The notes under the pieces were generated by a model. That model was not told where the DNA came from, did no database searches, and saw only the letters and a list, made by a program, of their open reading frames with translations. This document shows positions 22,538 to 35,700 of a stretch of 64,000 nt of DNA, piece by piece. Origin of the DNA: Gyrodactylus bullatarudis (lineage: Eukaryota; Platyhelminthes; Monogenea; Gyrodactylidea; Gyrodactylidae); the NCBI GenBank assembly GCA_012064415.1, contig SSNU01000091.1:1-64000 (forward strand). Reading direction: 5' to 3'. Both the position numbers and the translations under genes were made by a program. How positions within the stretch are numbered: the first letter of the stretch is position 1; every line of letters starts with the position of its first letter.

Positions 22538-25500
22538 ATGCCCAGGACGCATTTATGTAAAAAGCAATGGACATTTGCCACAGACGATTTCGTATGGTTA
22601 GGTACTTTTTTTGGAATAATATACTTGATAAAGTAAATTAAATATCTTATGAAAGCATATTATTCAATCTTGCAGAGAGTTTTTTAACAGACGGTAATAT
22701 TGTGATATCGAACGATTGCTTGGACTCTTTAACATTCCAAATTTTAACTCTTATTTACTTCAGCAATAACTTGTTACTCATCCTTCTTCTGTTCATTCTT
22801 GCAGGACTCAGTGGAAGAGGACTTATTTTTGAACAGGAAAAAAGAAAACCTGTTCCATATCTAGTCTTTACAACTTGGATATTGACATTACTCCAACTAG
22901 CTCTATGCATAGTAGTTATCTACGCTTTGAAATCATATCATAATTCATATTGTAAGGAGGATGTACGTTGATTTTTAATTTATTCTCTCTTTTATAAAGT
23001 ATGTTCTAGCCAACTTGATAAGTCTCATTGTAAACATAATCTTTTCCGTGATATTTATCATGAATATCATGCTAAATTATGGCTTTGATGAGGCTGAGCT
23101 AAACAAGTCAGATTATAATCTGGCCTCTAGAAGGACAGTTAATAGAATCATTAAATTTCTATCCTTTTGCTCTTGCGTTTATTGTGACAAGGATAACAGA
23201 GAAGAACTCGATGCTGTCAATAATATAGTTGAATTGGCCTCAAAAACATTCAGAGTGAGAAATTTTTAAGATAAAGATATGCTTCAGGATACAAACCTGG
23301 TCAAGACCGATATTGTTGTGGGAATGTTTGTCCTTCAATATGAAACATTTCAGATTATTGACAACAACGTCATTATTCCCATGGATATATTCGAAATCCA
23401 GACTGCACCAACTCAAAATAAGAATTTGAATCAAGGACAAAGCTTTGAGAATCTCCTGCGCATGTTAAACTTTTGTGTATCGACCTATGCCTCATTAATT
23501 TTATTCTTCACATTTGGCTTCAAGGAAAGGTGTCATGTCTTGAAAAATTGCTGTCGAAACTGTTGTCTCTGTGACGAGGACAAGACGATTAAAGACTTGA
23601 ATCTGGTGAAGGAGTTCAATCTACAAGATGATGAATTCTTTCAGACACTTCATTGTCTCGGATGTAACTACTACAATGGAGTTTATTCCTTCACAGAGTA
23701 CGTCAATGGTACAGACAAATTGGACATTGTCTACATTCAGGGGGAAAACCAAGAGGTAAGCAAACCCTTTTATCCACTCGAATAATTTATCTTTCAAAAG
23801 ATGTACCTATGTCCCTTTTATATTGCTCTAGACCATACAAGGAAAAAGGTTATCGTTGCCATTCGTGGAACTCTATCGATAAGGGCTTTCTTAATAGACC
23901 TTGTTTATTCCAGTGAAGAGATCCCCCACGAAGAATTATTCAAGGGACTTAATCCAGGTGATAGGTACTTTGGCCATAAAGGCATGTTGTTGGTCGCAAA
24001 GAAAATTCGCAGCATCCTCATTAATAAACGAGTAGGCTTTTCAAATCTCATTTCTGTAGCTAATCGAGTTTGCAAGAGCTCACAAGGGATGTCAAAATTA
24101 TGGACTTGTTATCGTTGGCCAAAGTCTTGGCGCAGGGGTCTGCCAACTTTTAACCTTGCTGCTAAAGAAAAATTTCCCAGAGGTCTACGGATACTCCTTT
24201 AGTCCACCCCTAGGTCTCATGAAGTAGGTTACTTTAAATAAAAAAATGTTTTTTTTCTTGATTCATTAAATTGATTCAAAAACTCCTATAAAGGTTGATT
24301 ATACGCTTTTTAAAAAAAATTATCGATAATTATGATAAACGTATTAATTATTTTGTAAAAATTTGATAAAATGTCTATTTACAAGTGAATCTTTAGCAAA
24401 TGTTGCCAAGAACTGCATGATCTCTGTGGTCTATGGGACAGATGCTGTGGCCAGGTTTAGCAACTTTGGTCTACAAAATCTTCAGAATCGTCTCGAGAGT
24501 AGCTTGAAAAAGGTCACTATACCCAAGTACAAGATACAAGCGAGAATTTGTCTCTCGTTAATCAGGAAGTTAATCTGTCCTATGAAGTCAGACTATCACA
24601 GGTTGATGAGCTTGGAAAGGGTCCCTCACCAGGATGACTCCCTAATCAACGAGGGTATGTTGAATGAACTTGGTTCAAATTTCACCTTTATCGTTTATAC
24701 AAAATTTTTATATCATATGAAAAGGAAAGTAAATTTCATTTCCCTCATGTGTCCATTTCTAGCGAAAAAATGAGGCATTGTTTTGTTTGAACTTTCTTAA
24801 TTTCTGACTGATTATTTTTGTTTAAAATTAGGCACACTACACAAAAAAAACATGAAAAAAATCAAACATTTTCTTCGATCATCTAAATCTAAATTTTAAA
24901 AATCCAACGCTTGGCTTGATTTCTCAAAAAATTCATAATAAAGCATTATTTTAAAATACATGTATTTTTTATCAACCAGCAATAATCCGATAAACTATTC
25001 TGATATTTGTAATGAGATTTTATAGTAGAAGGATATCTTGGTGAAATCCTTCGCCTTGCTCATCAGAAACTTGTAAACTACTGTTCATTTTTTTATCAAC
25101 AGCTACTAAACAAATGCTGTTAAATACGAGGAGTTTAATGCAGTTCTATCATGACAATGATATCGAGAATAATGCTCCACAATCTTCGAAAACGTTTTGT
25201 AAAAATTTGATACACATTGTTTTGGTTAAGGACCCAAAAACTGAGTACGATTGTATATTTCAAAATTATTATAAAACTCAAGATGTTTTGATTTGAGCTC
25301 TATTTATAATTGTGTTAATGTTATACAGTTGGTTTGTTCTGAGAGTTGATAATAAATAATAATAATTAAGGGACCTTTTATCCAAACACATGATTTCTAC
25401 AGATTAAGTACTCCAATCAGTGAAATGTCTGAATGAATTTTGTAAATTTCAGGCAAGCCAAAGCAACACCAGTATACTCGGATCCATCGCAATTCGAATA

Positions 25501-25654
25501 TTTCCTGGTACACAAGGCATCCTGGTCAGATCATCTATATGACTCTATGATAAAAGTCTTTAAGGATTTGATTGAACGCAAAGTCTCCTTTGATGAAATC
25601 AGGAGTGTTAAAAACTCTAGGATACAAAATAAAAAACAAAAGCCAACAGGTTGA
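22538..25654 (+). CDS. sn1-specific diacylglycerol lipase (DAGL type)
   Basis: Nine exons: 22538-22601, 22676-22962, 23000-23254, 23288-23755, 23801-24031, 24060-24223, 24386-24654, 25103-25244, 25453-25654. They join in phase to 693 residues. The N-terminus (K-K-Q-W-T-F-A-T-D-D) and several hydrophobic segments in residues 20-205 match the four-helix membrane region. The lipase-3 fold follows, with I-A-L-D-H, I-R-G-T-L-S, G-H-K-G-M-L and V-I-V-G-Q-S-L-G-A-G. The likely triad is Ser457, Asp509 (Y-G-T-D-A-V-A-R) and His617 (N-L-I-H-I-V). DAGL makes 2-arachidonoylglycerol from diacylglycerol at the membrane. The residue before the nucleophile is Gln, where DAGLs have His. Introns are 28-45 nt in the middle and larger at both ends. 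The last codons may hide another splice. The long C-tail of DAGL-alpha is absent, more like DAGL-beta. Confidence 0.88.
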
Positions 25655-25970
25655 GGTCAATACTGTTTCATTAAATATATTAAATGATATCAAGGTAAAA
25701 AATTTTTGATTTGTAAATAAACTCTTTTTCATTGAAGAGGAAATGTCTACAAATTGCTTTTGTCAATAGTCTTTGATTGTTCTTCAGAACTCTAATCAAA
25801 AGTAGACCATATAGTATATGGCATATACCTCTCAAACATGAAATTTATCTATTCTTCAATGTTCGGACAAGCTTTCTAATCAGATTAAATAGAAGAGATC
25901 ATGGAAGCTTGAACCATGGTCAATAGAATAAGAAGAAAACTATTCAAATTAATGAGTCATCAATGAGTTA

Positions 25971-26465
25971 GGCCGGTAGAAAATCTTCAATTTCGGCATT
26001 TTTGACCTCAAATTTTCTAGGTAAGCGAGTGTATGATCCTTTTAATTAAAATTATAATAAAAGCATTATAAATTTGGATTTTTAGATTGTTTTTTGTTCT
26101 TTGTTAGAGCATGTTTGAGCATTGAGAAAGATCCCTCCACTCATATCAACTAAAGTTGGTTGATATAAATTTGGGAATCCATGATTTTTACGAAAAACTC
26201 GATTTCTTCATCAAAAATTTTGAAATTTGAAAGATGACCATATTTTTCATGAAAATAATTTTTTAAAGAATTTTTTCTTCAAACCGTAAAAGTGGACAAC
26301 ATGAATAGGATTCCAAAAATTTCTTCAATAAATTCGAATTCTTGATGAGAATATCGAGATTTCTGTAAAATTCATAGAATCCCAACTTCATATCAATTAG
26401 CTTTACTATTAGTACTAAAATGAGCTGTTTATTTAATGATTGAAATGAGCAAATTTTTACCGGCC
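25971..26465. repeat. Inverted-repeat element with GGCCGGTA ends and TA target copies
   Basis: The left end GGCCGGTA (25971) and right end TACCGGCC (to 26465) are inverted and each flanked by TA, with A-rich similarity continuing some 10 bp inward. TA duplication points to the Tc1/mariner class. It contains a nested foldback element at 26151-26406. The rest of the interval 25655-26746 holds nothing else nameable. Confidence 0.55.
26151..26406. repeat. Foldback element (family B), compact copy
   Basis: A 256-bp near-palindrome. Arms of about 70-100 bp begin T-A-A-A-G-x-T-x-x-T-T-G-A-T-A-T and continue through G-G-G-A-A/T-T-C and a C-T-C-G-A-T stretch. The arms match those of the larger element at 5671-6838. 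Nested inside the GGCCGGTA element. Confidence 0.6.
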
Positions 26466-26746
26466 TATTCTTGCATTCCTCAGAATTTTTCCTAGCACTG
26501 ATTGAAAAAAATTCGAAATTGACGTTTCATAAATTAATTAATTACTGATAACTTACATTAATTTTATACCTGTTACAACTTCTTCTTTTAAATACATGCT
26601 TATTCATGCTTCTAGAGTCTTGACATCCGGTGTTTGTATGTGCTTCATATCAGTTGACCTAAATATTTTCTATTGGCCAGAATCTTTCAAGATTATAACA
26701 GATATATACTAGATAGATTTTCATAAAACTATTACAGCAGCGAATA

Positions 26747-29700
26747 ATGTCAGTGGCGAAAATAATTAAAATTCTATTGATCTTGTGGAATAGCCATGTT
26801 TACCCAGAATCATGTGATCAACGTGTGGAAAAGCTAAGTAACCTCAAAGGACAAAAGTATTCCCACGAAGTGGTCATTGAAAACCTTTCAAATCAAAAGA
26901 AATACAAGGGAAAATTCGAATTCGCCATCATCAATGTTCACGATTATCATATTGACTTGGAGACTTCATCCACCCCTGGAATTAAATACAAAGTGGACTT
27001 GAGTAGCAAGGAATATTTCAGTGAGTATCCCCCAGAGGTACAGACCATCATCAATTTTATTACTTTTCTCAAGACGACCAATCAGACTATTTACCAATCT
27101 ACAATATACGGCCGTTGCTTTGTTAAATATCGGTCCATGGAGAATTTCTATTCGAATCGTCTGATTGTTGAGAAGCTCATTGAGAAATGTGACCAATTTC
27201 CCCAGAGCAATATAACTAGTGGCAACATGGCCAATGGTATTGGACAATTGAAAATGAATGGAAATATTCCCTTTCACAAGAGGGATTATTTCAGATCCAA
27301 GTTTGACAACTGCATTTTCACCTATGAAGAAGGAAAACTTCTCCAAAACGTCACCTGTTCTGACTACGAACAAGTGAATGGGGTAGTGTACAAGATCGAC
27401 TCAAAACTAACTCAATCTAGGAGCAAGAGGGGTACATTTAGAAATCAAAAGTCTAATTTGTTCCCCCAGGAGAATCGAAAAGCATCCTCTGAACGAGAAT
27501 TAATCAAGTTCTTCGATCGCATTGAAAATGACCACGTCAAGGCTGAAATGAAGGTTATAAACTTTATCTATTTGATAGAGAAAATCAGCCAACTCAACAT
27601 GGAGAGCTTAAGGAATCTCTACCAGGTTCTCTCTCCATCTCAGAGGATCATTTTCATCCAATGCCTCCTGGAGATCAACACTGAACTGAGTATGAACCAG
27701 ATTTTGCAATTTTTAGACCGGAACTGCAATCAATTCGAGAGTTATTCTTCAAAATTATGCAGTACAATCATCGGCCATTTGAAACTACTCACGGCTATAG
27801 ATATTTCCAAGTATGAAGAGCGTTTATTTAACAACTCCATGAATTCTCACCTCGACAAATGGCTTATAATAGCCAATTCCCTCAATGCAGGCAGGGATAA
27901 GTTGAGTCCAAAGCTTCTGGCTGAATTTCTAAAGTACCTCTCCAAAGAATCTAGCCTCCGAGAGAAGGTTTTAAAAATGGCAATTGTAGAAAAGTTTCTT
28001 CCCTTAAATGAGTCTGGTGAGATCCTCATTTCAGTGCTGAGTGACATTTATGAGCAGCTCATTTATGAGAAGAGTACCTTTGATAATAGGATCATGTTTT
28101 GGACCCTGATCGAGAGCCTTGGCATGGAGTCATGTGCAAATATGAAAATTGTAAGATTATCGATGATATAACCCTTGACCTTAAAGTCCTTGATTGTTAG
28201 CATATATTTTAGAGAAATATTCTCATCGATATTCTCAAGGGAAATGTTCAGAATATTGATTCCCAGACGAAAATAGTGGCTTTCAAATCCCTTCTTGGAT
28301 GTCTGAAGGAGTAAGTTGAGCGATCACTTCTCAAATAATATGATTTCGATTCTATGTGTTTAGTGATGAACTCAAAGAGATCTATTCAGGTCTTCAGGAC
28401 AATGATAACTTGAGCATTTATATCAAATCATATATGGACCAATATCTGAGTACAGACATCCTCAATGGGACTGAGCTGTACAGAATATTTGAAAACTACC
28501 AATCAGATCTCTTGAGGAATCCAGTTATGCCCGAGGACTCGATGAGAAAGTCGTATGGAAAAATCTTTGATTTCACCATCTACCAAGACGTGTCCATTGT
28601 AATTAGCTATGACCTTTTATGGCTGGACAACTCAAACTTCCCAGAGACTCTAGCTATCAATTTGAGTTTACATTTTGGGTCGAGGACCGTCAATATACTC
28701 AAGGCAAGACTGCACCTGACTGGAACAGAAAAAACAATGGAAGAAATATTCCTAAAGTTTGCAGCAATGAGAGACACGGACCCAGAATCGTTAACCTCAG
28801 TTATTGCAAGGATACAAGCATTTAACGAGTTAAACTTGTTCGTCTATCTTGAGATTTTCAACAGACCTGTCGATGCATACCACTATGATCTGAATCAAAT
28901 TAAGAATATGATTTCTGTAATGCAGCTGTTGTCAAATGAGTATAAAAACGGTGTCCATATCGTAGACACTAATATATTGAGTAAAATCTTTAATCTCAAC
29001 GTCCTATCGAAGCTGGTCCACGGTGTTGACTTGTCAAGCATTTTTGATGTATTCTTTTATCACAGAAATCATCTCTGGGTCAAGGTTGATGCTGAGAGCT
29101 TTGTCAACAAGCAGCCGAATAAGAAGAGAACTCTACTCTTGGAGTTTGACACGAAAATGGATCTCTTGCTGGCCCTGATGAGAAAGTATCACTTCCCAAG
29201 AACCAATATGACACAGGATACTGAGAGCTTTGAGAACTTCATCAAACTCGGATATCAGATCAGAATGAAATTCGAATATATCGAAGGGGACTTGGTCTAC
29301 ATGGAGCTTGGGTTCAACGAGAAATCCTTTGACCTGTTCCTTCTCAAATTTAATAGACATGAGAATTTGGAAAAAACAAGAGCATTAGCTCTCCCTGCCC
29401 AGAAGACAACTTCAAAGTATTGTACGTTTGATTTCCTGGAACGTCTCACTGGGATGCAATATTGCTTGGAGGTGTCCAAGGAAGATTTTTCCGTAAATGA
29501 AGCTTTTATCGCTCTTACCTTTCACACGGTCGACAAGTTCTCAATGAAACTGGTGCCCTTTTCCTTAATGAGAAATCAACATTTTCTCCTGATCCTGAGT
29601 ATACCAAACTCCTTGGGTGATCGGATTGTTAAAGTGGATCTCTATTGTAACTGGAAGAGCAAGTTGAATGCCGAATTTTCAATACCACAGTACGAAACTC

Positions 29701-32700
29701 GGTTGACAATTGACCTAAGCCAGGCTCCGAGTGATATTTTAATTCTTCTCCGTGTAATGTCCTATGATCTCTTTGAGATTCGAAATAGTTTTGTCTACAA
29801 GAAAGTCGACAACATATCCTCCTACAATGGGCTTATGTTTGTAGATGTCAACTTTGGATTTATCCTTGATACAGGTCTCAAAATTGAGTACAACTTTATG
29901 AAGAGTACTTTTAAGTCCATTGACAATCTCAAGGATTTCATGGGAAATATCAGTCTTCATTCGAAGGAAACCTACCAGAATTATTATGTGAGAGATTTTT
30001 TCAATATTTCTTTGGTCAATCAATTGGATCACGGCCAAGGAAAGGCGTCAAACTCCCTGCATTACAACATAAACATTGATTATTACAGCACGAAAGAGAA
30101 AAGATTTGAAATAAACGGCCAATCCTCTATTTCGGATGACCTTATCGATTGGAATTTAACCGCCAACTATTTTGAGGTAAATGAAGAAGATGAAACCTTC
30201 ATTCATACAATCTTTTGGGCCCAAAAATACCTTCAGACAATAGAGGTAAACTCGAAAAGATTTTTATGGAAAACAAAACTAGATTATTACGTCAGAGATG
30301 ATCCGATTATCATGACTAGTTATCTTCATTCAAGCTTGAATTTGAGAGAAAATCAACATGATTTCGAGATGAGAGTGGGTACAAATTATTTTAGAGCCAA
30401 AGATAACGTCAAGGTCCTTTCAACTAACTCACTCATAACCCATGAATATGAGATTAGGCCAAGTGCCGACAATTTCTACTCGTTAGTACTGAAAACTCAT
30501 GTTTTTTCTGAGCATTTTGGATTCAATACTCTGATAAATTTAAGACATGATATCAGAGCAGGTTTCGTTTACTCAAATTTTCATATTACTGAATCGGAGA
30601 GAACCTGGCTTCTCAATCAACTTCAAATCGAGAGAAGAGGTCATATTCTAAAGGCAAGCTATCGCTTAAACACTCCATTTCCCATCAATATTTTCTTTTT
30701 GCCAAACGCCAGACGGATCAAAGCAAACTTCATCTTGAACGAAGTATCAAAAGATAATTTTCAATCTTCCCTGCAGATATTTGGAGATGAAATAGACGAG
30801 ATGGAACATGAACCAAAATATGTTGCAATCATTGGACAAGGCCATCACCTCCTGATGGCTTCAACATCGGTAAAAATTATGGATAACTATCAAAATTATC
30901 TCAGTCTAAGTTCTCAAGTAAGGTTCACCGACAACGAAAGTCTAAGGGTTCCTTGGAACAATATTTCATTCGAATTTACCAGTGATCAGCGCCCACTTTT
31001 CAATGAGCAAGTGAAAGTTGGCATACTCAACTTTGATTTCGTTGTCTTTAAGGGGCATAGTGTATGGACTAATGTCTCAAACAAGTGTGACTATACCTTT
31101 AATAAGGACAAGTTATTCCTGGATTCATCGAGGAAGACTGACACCGTCTCTGAAGATGAAGAACAACTCTCCTACATTCAGTCGGTTATCAAGGGAGTTG
31201 AAAATCTCTCTCCTCTCGGAAGGGAGAAAGCAAACATGGCAACAGTCATATTGAAGAACAACTTTATCATGAATAACCGATCAGATAGTCTACTCTTGAG
31301 GTTTATAATAACTCAGAGTGAACTGGAGCTGATCCTTTCATATGGAAATAACGTCAATTCCGACTATCCCTTGTTTGCACTTTTGCTTCAAGGAATGAAC
31401 TCAAATTTTGATCTTATCGATCGTATTCTACGCTACCGTCTTTATACGCTTTCTGGGCTAAGTCGGCAAGAGAATGAAGTGTCCTTTAATTTCAACTTTT
31501 CCCCACTCAAGTTAAGCACAAATCTCAAGGGCTACTTTGAGAAGCCTGATAATAGAGTAGAAGTTTCGCTCTCTTATGAGCTGGACAACAATAAAATTTT
31601 CGAGAAAGCGTTTCAAGGTCAATTCAGAGTTGTAACTCTGTTTGAGTTTTTGCCCGAGTACAGACTACTGTTCCATGGTAATGGCCAGTTGAGCCATATC
31701 AAGTTGACTGCTCAATCCATTCTGACAAGGGATCAAGGAAGAGAAGACCGAGTTGACATTGGCTTCCTCCTCATATTCAGAACATCAGAGGACTATATTC
31801 TCGAGATAAAAATCAATCCAACATGGTCAATATATGAGTTTAACTATCATCTAAAGTATCTCATCAAGAGTCTCGACGAAATTGAAGTTGACAATATCCT
31901 CTCCTGGCATGTCGATCAGGAGGTTCGACTAAATTTCAATCTGATCAACTTTTGGAATAGAAAGAGACTCAACTTACTCATTGATCCGTCATTCTTACCC
32001 AGAGTTTTTCTGCAAATGAATCTAATCCATGTGGATGGACGAAAAAGCAACCTGGACGGTTCCATAGTCCTGTTAGACCACTTTTTCAATATCTCTGGCA
32101 ATTTGAATTATGAAACTCTGACGATGAATAAAATCCTCTTGAAAACACTTAGCTCCATTGATGTTCTGAATGATTTAGAGCTCAATGAGGAATTGAGAAT
32201 AGAGAATAAGCGAGGCTACTCAAGGGGCTCAGAACATCACAAGATGTATGTAGATTTGAGGAATGCAAAAATGTCTCTTTTCACAGCACAGCTCAAAGGA
32301 GAAATGAAAACTGTAAGCACAATGCAAATTGGCAAGATTACTGGATTCATCCATTTGGCTTCCTTTGACAAGGTCAATATTTTGGGAAATTATCGATCAG
32401 TTAACCGGTTAGATTTGAAACAAATTTTCAACTTTAAACTCAGCAACAACAAACACGAGGTTGCAATTGATGGCTCACACAATGGATCTATTACCAAAAG
32501 GGACGTTATTGTGAATTCGAAATATTCAAAGGACAAAATTACAGCTTATTCATGGGATGTTGTCGAAAGTTCACAATTTCCCCTTATTAGCGTCTGCTTG
32601 AATGTTTACAATCGAAGTAGCGAGAAGATTCTTTCCTCCAGCTTGGGAATCTTGAATGGCCAGGAAAAATCATTGGCCCTCTCAGTCAAATCGGTCTACG

Positions 32701-35700
32701 GAGCCTACAAGTCCTTCTCTGTCGGAGTTGATCTGAAGAGATGGCAAAGAGTTGAGGATGTATTCCTGAGATTGAACTCATCAATCAACAAAATTCTTTT
32801 CATGTTTACAGATCTGAAGTTAAATAACGAAACTGGGCTCTTGTTGGATTTTGAACTGAAGGAAAACACAAACTCCACCCTTTATAGAGCGGTTAACATG
32901 ATCTCTCGGTCGGGATTCAATCAGAGTATTCTGAAGAATTTTCATGATGAGAGGAAATTGTCTGAGATCGAAGTGAATTTAAACGGGAATCAGTTAGTTT
33001 TCCAGAAGAGTCTCACTCTCAACACCAGCCTACTGACAGAGGTTAGCCTGAGAATTAATCCGATAGAGAGAAAGCTTATTTTTGAATTGAACAATGGACT
33101 CAATGGCCTTGGTCGCTTGTTCGTTCTCTTTTCACGGCCCAAGTCAAAACTAGAAATGACAATTTACGGCATGAATAGTTATCTAATACTCTCACAGAAC
33201 GACTCCTTCAAATATACCCTTGATGTTTACAGTGAATTCTTCGACAACTTGAACGGTCAATTTCATCTGGATAAGAAGGACAGTTCCAGTCTTATCAAAT
33301 TTTCCCATCGCGAAGAAAAGTTTTTTCGGCTTTGCATGAAGCTAGGGAAAATACTTGAAATTGACTTATACCTAAAGTTTCATAGATTCCTCTTCAATTT
33401 CAACAATGAAAACTTGAACAAAGTACTCAGGATAGGTTACGAGGAAAGATCAGTCCACTGGGACAGATCGAGAGAACTCCTCAGTTTCAACTACAACACC
33501 TTCTCGTATATTTCCAATGGGACGTTCTCCTATTTAAGATTAGACACGGCTGTCCTGGAAAGGGATCCGAGTTACTTTAGATTTGAATGCTTTAACCAAA
33601 CTCTCTTCCACTATAAATGGAATGAAACCATACGAGTCTTGAGAATAATGAATACAATCATGCAGTTATTTGGGGAAGAAGAGTTTTTATTGAGAAATTA
33701 TGAAAATTCCCAATTAATAAATCGACAGGACATTGCAATCAGTGACTTCTCTGAGTTTATGCCAAACGAGATCAGATATAAGAGGAACAGTGGTCTTGTA
33801 TTTGTGAATATGAACGACTATTCAATTGCATTCATTCGAAATGACGAGAGTATCCAAGTTGAACGAATTCCGATAAAAGAATCTCAGAAATTTTATTATT
33901 CTCGAATTGAGAAAATTCCAAAGGACGCTAACCTAATAAACTCAACACTGCTCGCTTCCCTGGAAGCAAAGAAGGACGAATATTCATTCTTTATAAGAGA
34001 TTTTATGAAATATGAAATTAAATACTACAACAATGACCATTACCTGTTCAGTTTTGGAAATTTAAAATTGAGGAAAAATCAAACTCATATCAGTGTGCAA
34101 TTCAACAATGTCCATGCAATTTTCCACAAGGGCCAGCTTCAGATTTTGAAGCCAATAAATTTCCTCTTTAAGGAGAACATGTATAATAAATCATCGATTT
34201 GGGATATCGCCAAGACTCACAAATACTTGCTAGTTAAGCGGACGGATAAAAATCTTGTTGATATCATCTATGCAAATCGGACATCATTTAAATTGGAAAT
34301 TATGGAATACTTTCAGATCTCCCTTAGTATAAATGAAACAGTAAAAGTCCTATATGATGGGATAACATTTGAGTTCAAGTCTACAACTGATGACATTCAC
34401 CTTTTCACAGACTTTATGGAAGAGACCAAACTTTCCCTTTATGGAATTCGTTTGTCCTTTAAAAGACATAAACTAATTAGAGTTCATCTTCTTGACTACT
34501 TATCACTTGATATTGATAACTGGAACAAGCTCAGTGTCGGACTAAACAATCAACTCTTCTACTTGGAGTTTCTTCCAAACGGCTTCGAAGTGAGCTCTCC
34601 GAGAAATCAAACCTTTAACCTAAAAATGAAAGACTCTTCAATCGAGTTGTTTAGACTATCTGAACTGGTGGAATATAATTCTATGCAAGGCTTCATAGTC
34701 ATAAACAAACAAATCAGATTAAGGACAAGTAGTGAAAGTGTCTTGGATGGGGAATATCCAATCGAGATTCATCTTTTACATGATAGGACAACGTTTGAGT
34801 ACAAAGATTTGCTCAACATAACCCATTTAATATCGAGTAATAGTCATACTCTAAAGACAAAGGGTGGTCTCCACTTTTGCTTCATTGGCGACAAAAGGGA
34901 AGTGGAACTCATTCAGATTTCCTTATCTAATAATAATAATAATGGCCTACTCATGAATTTTCTAGAAGGGAAATTCAACTTCACCATGAATAAGAACTGG
35001 TCAATGTCTCTTGATGGGGGAGGAATCAGATGGAGAATGGCCGATTTCAGCCATGGTTCAATTGACCTTAGCCGACAGCTAAAATTTGATCTTAATTCAT
35101 TCTTGACCCTTGAACAGGATGAGTTTGGCTATTTTGCCAAGATTGGCGATCTGACAATAGCCAAGAATCAAAGTGAACATAATTTTACTTACAAATCATT
35201 GGCCTTTTTAGTGAAAAGATTTGATTTCTTCGTCACTTTCAACGAGAAAAGTCTAATTGCTTACAACCATGGAGGTGGAATATTCAACATTTCCGTTGGG
35301 TCTCTATCTTTACGTTACTACAGCGGAATCCTTGTGAAATATGGCGAAGATTTCAAACTGGAAGTCGATCAGACCAACTTCGTAATCTTTCTCAAATGTA
35401 ACCACTTGGTCCTTATAGATGTTGACATGTTGAATAATAAGAGGAACTTTCTCACTACAAACATGACGATAACAGAATATGTCATTTACAACCTGCTAAA
35501 CCACGAAAAGAAGACATCTAACTCACACGTGGTAGGAGAGAAAGAAGAGATCAAAAAAGGATTAACTTGCCAGTTATCCAGGTTTGAAAAGAACCCTACT
35601 CAGGTAATCTCAGTAGGGAACATTCTGACTCCAATGAGAAAATCGAGTTCAACCTTTGTCAAAGTCACCGAGGCAACTGACCCAAAGTTCATCTGGCCAA

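Noticed and set aside
24001..24202. Apparent frameshift after the lipase G-H-K-G-M-L block
   Set aside because: Removing a 28-nt GT-AG intron (24032-24059) restores the nucleophile-elbow block, so this is an intron and not a broken gene.
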